Of a DNA stretch of 64,000 bases, positions 61,603 through 64,000 are shown piece by piece. This stretch comes from Vallitalea guaymasensis. GTDB lineage: Bacteria; Bacillota; Clostridia; Lachnospirales; Vallitaleaceae. The DNA is taken from positions 496,001 through 560,000 of the forward strand of contig NZ_CP058561.1 in NCBI RefSeq assembly GCF_018141425.1, read 5' to 3'. The notes below the pieces were generated by a model that worked only from the letters and a program-made list of their open reading frames with translations, did not search any database and was not told the DNA's origin. The first letter of the stretch is position 1; the number at the start of each line of letters is the position of its first letter. Made by a program: the position numbers and the translations under genes.

Positions 61603-62071
61603 CAAATTCATTGATGCTTTCTATAATCATACCGTTATTTCTATGAGTACTGGAACTATCAGTTTTTGAAACCATCTTTACAATTAGTCTATGAAAAAAT
61701 CTAGCTTTTTCCTTATTGATTTCTCCTCCAAAACACCCTTTTACAATAGTATTTCTACATAACTCACTAGGGAAAGCATCATTCAATTGCTTAATCGCAA
61801 TATCCCCACCTACAGAACACGTTACAAACAATCCGATTTTTTTATCTAACAGAATCTGCAGATTATCCGAACAAAATCTCCGTAGTTTTTTCTGGAATCT
61901 TCCTACATAAATAGGTCCTCCAATAATAATCTTATCATAGCAGCTTATGTCTTTAATCATTTCCTGTTGAATATTAACTATCTTCACTTCACCTTGTAAA
62001 TCATTACGTAAAACTTTAATACATTTTTCTGTAAAGCCGTATTTGGTACTAAAGACTATTAAAACACTCAT
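61580..62071 (-). CDS. Flavodoxin-domain protein
   Basis: The 163-residue protein opens MSVLIVFSTKYGFTEKC, a flavodoxin phosphate loop (STKYGFT), and has IIIGGPIYVGRF and GLFVTCSVGGDIAIKQL, as in the menaquinone-dependent protoporphyrinogen oxidase (HemG)-like flavodoxin group. It is a paralogue of the gene at 62247 over its whole length. The ATG at 62071 follows GGGAGG; an earlier in-frame start would lie upstream of that site. Probably electron transfer or quinone reduction. Confidence 0.82.
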   Translation of the reverse strand: MSVLIVFSTKYGFTEKCIKVLRNDLQGEVKIVNIQQEMIKDISCYDKIIIGGPIYVGRFQKKLRRFCSDNLQILLDKKIGLFVTCSVGGDIAIKQLNDAFPSELCRNTIVKGCFGGEINKEKARFFHRLIVKMVSKTDSSSTHRNNGMIIESINEFAGIINSR

Positions 62072-62179
62072 ATATATACCTCCCACTCATAAAAATTTTA
62101 ATATATATATTATATCTTAATATTACAGATTAGATTCTATCTATTTAATACACAGCCATTTGATTATAACACAAAAAAA

Positions 62180-62227
62180 TTAATGGTAAAAGAAGTTGTG
62201 AATAAATAGTTCTTCTTTCACCATTAA
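62180..62227 (-). terminator. Terminator between the flavodoxin paralogues
   Basis: TTAATGGT (62180-62187) pairs with ACCATTAA (62220-62227), with AAGAAG/CTTCTT inside. Confidence 0.65.
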
Positions 62228-62246
62228 ATATAATTATAATATACTA

Positions 62247-62738
62247 TTAACAATTATTTATAGCATCTGCAAATCTTTTTACGTTATCCATACATATTCC
62301 ATTATTCCTATTTGGGGTACTATCATCAGATTTTGATACCATCTTAATGATTAGGCGATCAAAAAAACGTGCCTTTTCTAGATTGACTTCTCCACCAAGA
62401 TAGTCTTTAATCACTGCTCTTTTATACAGCGCCTCTGGAAAAGCGTTTTTTATTTGTTTTATTGCGTCATCTCCTGTCATTGAACATGATATATATAATC
62501 CTACTTTTTTACTCAATAACATGTTAAGGTTATCTACACAGAATTGCTTAACATTTTTACGAAGCTGCCCTGCATATATAGGACCTCCAATAATGATTTT
62601 TTCATAACCAGATAAGTCCTTTATGCTTTCACTCTGTAAATTGATAATATCAACTTTACCATTTAATTCATTCTCTAGAGCTTTTGCACATTTTCCTGTA
62701 AAGCCATATTTTGTTCCATAAACTATTAAAGTACTCAT
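62247..62738 (-). CDS. Flavodoxin-domain protein
   Basis: The 163-residue paralogue starts MSTLIVYGTKYGFTGKCAKA and shares IIIGGPIYAGQLRKNVKQFC, SCSMTGDDAIKQIKNAFPEA and the tail RNNGICMDNVKRFADAINNC with its neighbour. The FMN loop is GTKYGFT. Tandem copies suggest a local duplication. It is 21 bases downstream of the FMN-binding protein gene, so both are probably transcribed with the TetR gene. Confidence 0.83.
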   Translation of the reverse strand: MSTLIVYGTKYGFTGKCAKALENELNGKVDIINLQSESIKDLSGYEKIIIGGPIYAGQLRKNVKQFCVDNLNMLLSKKVGLYISCSMTGDDAIKQIKNAFPEALYKRAVIKDYLGGEVNLEKARFFDRLIIKMVSKSDDSTPNRNNGICMDNVKRFADAINNC

Positions 62739-62759
62739 AACAAACCTCCCTAATTATAT

Positions 62760-63143
62760 TTATTGTTGGTCTTTACTCAATGCATCTTCTATGGCTTTTT
62801 TTATAGCATTACTACTAACTGTAGCTCCAGTTATACCATCCACCTGTAACGATTGTTTTTCAATAATCTTTTCTGTCATAGCTTCTGCTTTTTTCCCTAG
62901 ACCTGTTTGATGTTCATCAATAACGATAGTCTTGATCGTATGATTTTCAACTTCCACACTAACCCGTACCTTGACTAATGTAGAATCATGACTTCCTTTA
63001 TAAATACCATCTTCCAAGGTATTAAGGTCAATATTACTAACCTCAATCTCCTTTACATGAATTGATTTTACTGCGAAAAATGCTATAACAAGGATGCCTA
63101 ATATTATCAATAAAACTTTACTGCGTTTTTTTAGCTTCTTCAT
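62760..63143 (-). CDS. FMN-binding domain protein, membrane-anchored
   Basis: The 127-residue protein has an N-terminal membrane helix (LLIILGILVIAFFAV) and an extracytoplasmic FMN-binding domain (GIYKGSHDSTLVKVRVSVEV, QVDGITGATVSSNAIKKA). The segment DGITGATVSS matches the flavinylation motif (D-x-x-T-G-A-T), where ApbE would attach FMN to Thr. It should carry electrons outside the membrane, perhaps from the neighbouring flavodoxins. It lies between the TetR gene and the flavodoxin genes. Confidence 0.83.
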   Translation of the reverse strand: MKKLKKRSKVLLIILGILVIAFFAVKSIHVKEIEVSNIDLNTLEDGIYKGSHDSTLVKVRVSVEVENHTIKTIVIDEHQTGLGKKAEAMTEKIIEKQSLQVDGITGATVSSNAIKKAIEDALSKDQQ

Positions 63144-63157
63144 CAAACCACCTCTTA

Positions 63158-63769
63158 TTATTTTTTGATTCCACTTATCAGAATATCCAATTGCTGATTG
63201 ATTAATTTTTCTTTTTGCTCTATATCAATCTCCCCTTCAATAATCAATCGCACAGTTAATCCAAAAATGGAAACCCATAAAGCTTGAGCTGTAAGCTCAA
63301 CGTTACATTCTTTGAACTGATTTAATTGTATCCCCTTTCTAATGCTGTCACATAATATCTTAATTGATTTTCTGTCTTCACTGACCCCTTTGTGAAGTAT
63401 ACTTGTATATTGCAATATAGATGCCTTGTCACTTAGGACTATTGCTAAGTAGTATTCGGAAAACTTGAGAACAGCATTAATATAACTTATAAATCTCGCT
63501 CTTATTTCTTTCTCCGGCTCATTTCCATGGTCTTTTACATCCCTAAGACTGTTTAAGATTTCTCCATAGCCTTCTTTTAATAGTATTTCTGTAATCTCAT
63601 CTTTATCCTTGAAATAGTGATACACAATACCTGGAGAATAATCTAATGTATTGGTAATCTTTCTTATGGATATTTTATCAATTCCCTCTTCTACCATTAT
63701 TTCTCTTGCAGTATTCAATATTAATTGTTTTATTTCTTCTTTTTTATTTATTTGCCTTTGTCTACTCAT
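63158..63769 (-). CDS. TetR/AcrR family transcriptional regulator
   Basis: The 203-residue protein has a TetR helix-turn-helix: REIMVEEGIDKISIRKITNT, DYSPGIVYHYFKDKDEI, followed by a helical ligand domain. It heads the unit TetR, FMN-binding protein, flavodoxin, flavodoxin and is preceded by two palindromes (63795-63809 and 63813-63827) that are probable operators. The partial MFS gene upstream runs toward it. It is therefore probably an autoregulated repressor of the flavoprotein cluster. Confidence 0.85.
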   Translation of the reverse strand: MSRQRQINKKEEIKQLILNTAREIMVEEGIDKISIRKITNTLDYSPGIVYHYFKDKDEITEILLKEGYGEILNSLRDVKDHGNEPEKEIRARFISYINAVLKFSEYYLAIVLSDKASILQYTSILHKGVSEDRKSIKILCDSIRKGIQLNQFKECNVELTAQALWVSIFGLTVRLIIEGEIDIEQKEKLINQQLDILISGIKK

Positions 63770-63794
63770 AATTACCTAACTCTTCCAGATCATA

Positions 63795-63827
63795 TTAAAC
63801 AATATTTAATTATTAAACACTGTTTAA
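63795..63827 (-). promoter_or_regulatory. Paired TetR-type operators
   Basis: TTAAACACTGTTTAA (63813-63827) is a perfect 7-1-7 palindrome and TTAAACAATATTTAA (63795-63809) is the same with one mismatch. Centres are 18 bases apart. Confidence 0.6.
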
Positions 63828-63841
63828 TTTTATTATATATT

Positions 63842-63876
63842 TTTATACCCCTGTAGTCAATAGGAAGGGGTATAAA
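63842..63876 (-). terminator. Terminator of the MFS gene at the right edge
   Basis: A perfect 11-bp stem, TTTATACCCCT (63842-63852) with AGGGGTATAAA (63866-63876), lies between the MFS stop and the TetR operators. Confidence 0.8.
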
Positions 63877-63896
63877 ATTTATATTATTAATATCTA

Positions 63897-64000
63897 TTAT
63901 TTAATTTGAACTTTTTTTGCCACAAATAGATTGACAAGGGATAAGGTAGCAGCAAAAAAGAATATGTACTGTGGTCCCCATGCACTCCATATTATACCAC
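63897..64000 (-). CDS. MFS transporter, C-terminal fragment
   Basis: The last 34 codons of a minus-strand gene enter from the right edge and end at TAA (63899-63897). The fragment reads GIIWSAWGPQYIFFFAATLS and then LVNLFVAKKVQIK, a final membrane helix with a basic end as in major facilitator transporters. It lies upstream of the TetR regulator. Confidence 0.55.
   Translation of the reverse strand, partial: GIIWSAWGPQYIFFFAATLSLVNLFVAKKVQIK

Noticed and set aside
1-64000. tRNA, rRNA or CRISPR features
   Set aside because: I found no cloverleaf with a CCA-type end, no rRNA-like conserved blocks and no regularly spaced direct repeats.

Overview
The window comes from a low-GC, endospore-forming, anaerobic member of the Clostridia. 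The basis is the cotJABC spore-coat operon, a ferredoxin-dependent NfnAB transhydrogenase, an oxygen-sensitive sulfatase-maturase start, iron-dependent alcohol dehydrogenase, strong Shine-Dalgarno sites and many T-tailed terminators. A Vallitalea/Lachnospirales-like host fits by general resemblance only; I cannot place the species. I see no rRNA, tRNA or CRISPR array.

Main discovery candidate (5.1-14.4 kb). The spore-coat manganese-catalase gene cotJC is split in two. Its first 65 codons lie at 5118-5312 and its last 125 at 14008-14385, and the break falls inside the metal-binding E-x-x-H motif. Between them is an 8.7-kb element carrying a large serine recombinase of the SpoIVCA/skin type (9578-11173), a 57-codon gene that is a candidate directionality factor, and cargo: a PD-(D/E)xK-like protein, a fibronectin-III secreted protein, an LCM-type methyltransferase, an Imm59-like protein and membrane or secreted unknowns. 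Both junctions share AAGAAT. Joining them there restores an uninterrupted 190-residue CotJC. Joining the two element ends gives an attP with long inverted arms around the same core. This looks like a developmentally excised intervening element, analogous to the sigK skin elements, in a different target gene.

Layout. 0-4.5 kb: sulfatase maturase start, AIM24 protein, HAD phosphatase, MFS transporter, AraC regulator. 4.6-14.4 kb: interrupted cotJ operon. 14.5-22 kb: YibE/F, LysM-5'-nucleotidase, coiled-coil and secreted unknowns, membrane glycerophosphodiesterase. 22-31 kb: NitT/TauT-type ABC transporter, class II FBP aldolase, AraC regulator, NfnAB, Fe-ADH, and a Fur-type promoter driving a DUF2325 gene. 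31-41 kb: MATE/MerR drug-efflux pair, DUF2804, ECF S-component with DUF1893, a LarC1-DUF3842 pair behind a palindromic operator, a toroid-like anchored protein, a structured repeat and a second MATE pump. 41-49 kb: a membrane-stress/polyamine locus (K+ channel, membrane spermidine synthase, two DUF350, DUF4247, DUF4178, a YbjN/CesT-like protein, PspA, SpeD, rhomboid). 49-55 kb: a DtxR-regulated metal ABC transporter with a Fur-type box and a DtxR-type palindrome in one promoter. 55-64 kb: TldD/PmbA, DUF4184, a diguanylate cyclase, flavodoxin-like proteins, an FMN-binding protein, a TetR regulator with paired operators and the end of an MFS gene.

How the genes work together. CotJA, CotJB and rebuilt CotJC would form a coat module in the mother cell. 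NfnAB, Fe-ADH and aldolase belong to fermentative carbon and redox flow. The metal transporter and DUF2325 gene share nearly the same Fur-type promoter core, so they probably respond to the same metal signal. The 41-49 kb block is best read as an envelope-stress response coupling PspA with polyamine synthesis and ion flux.
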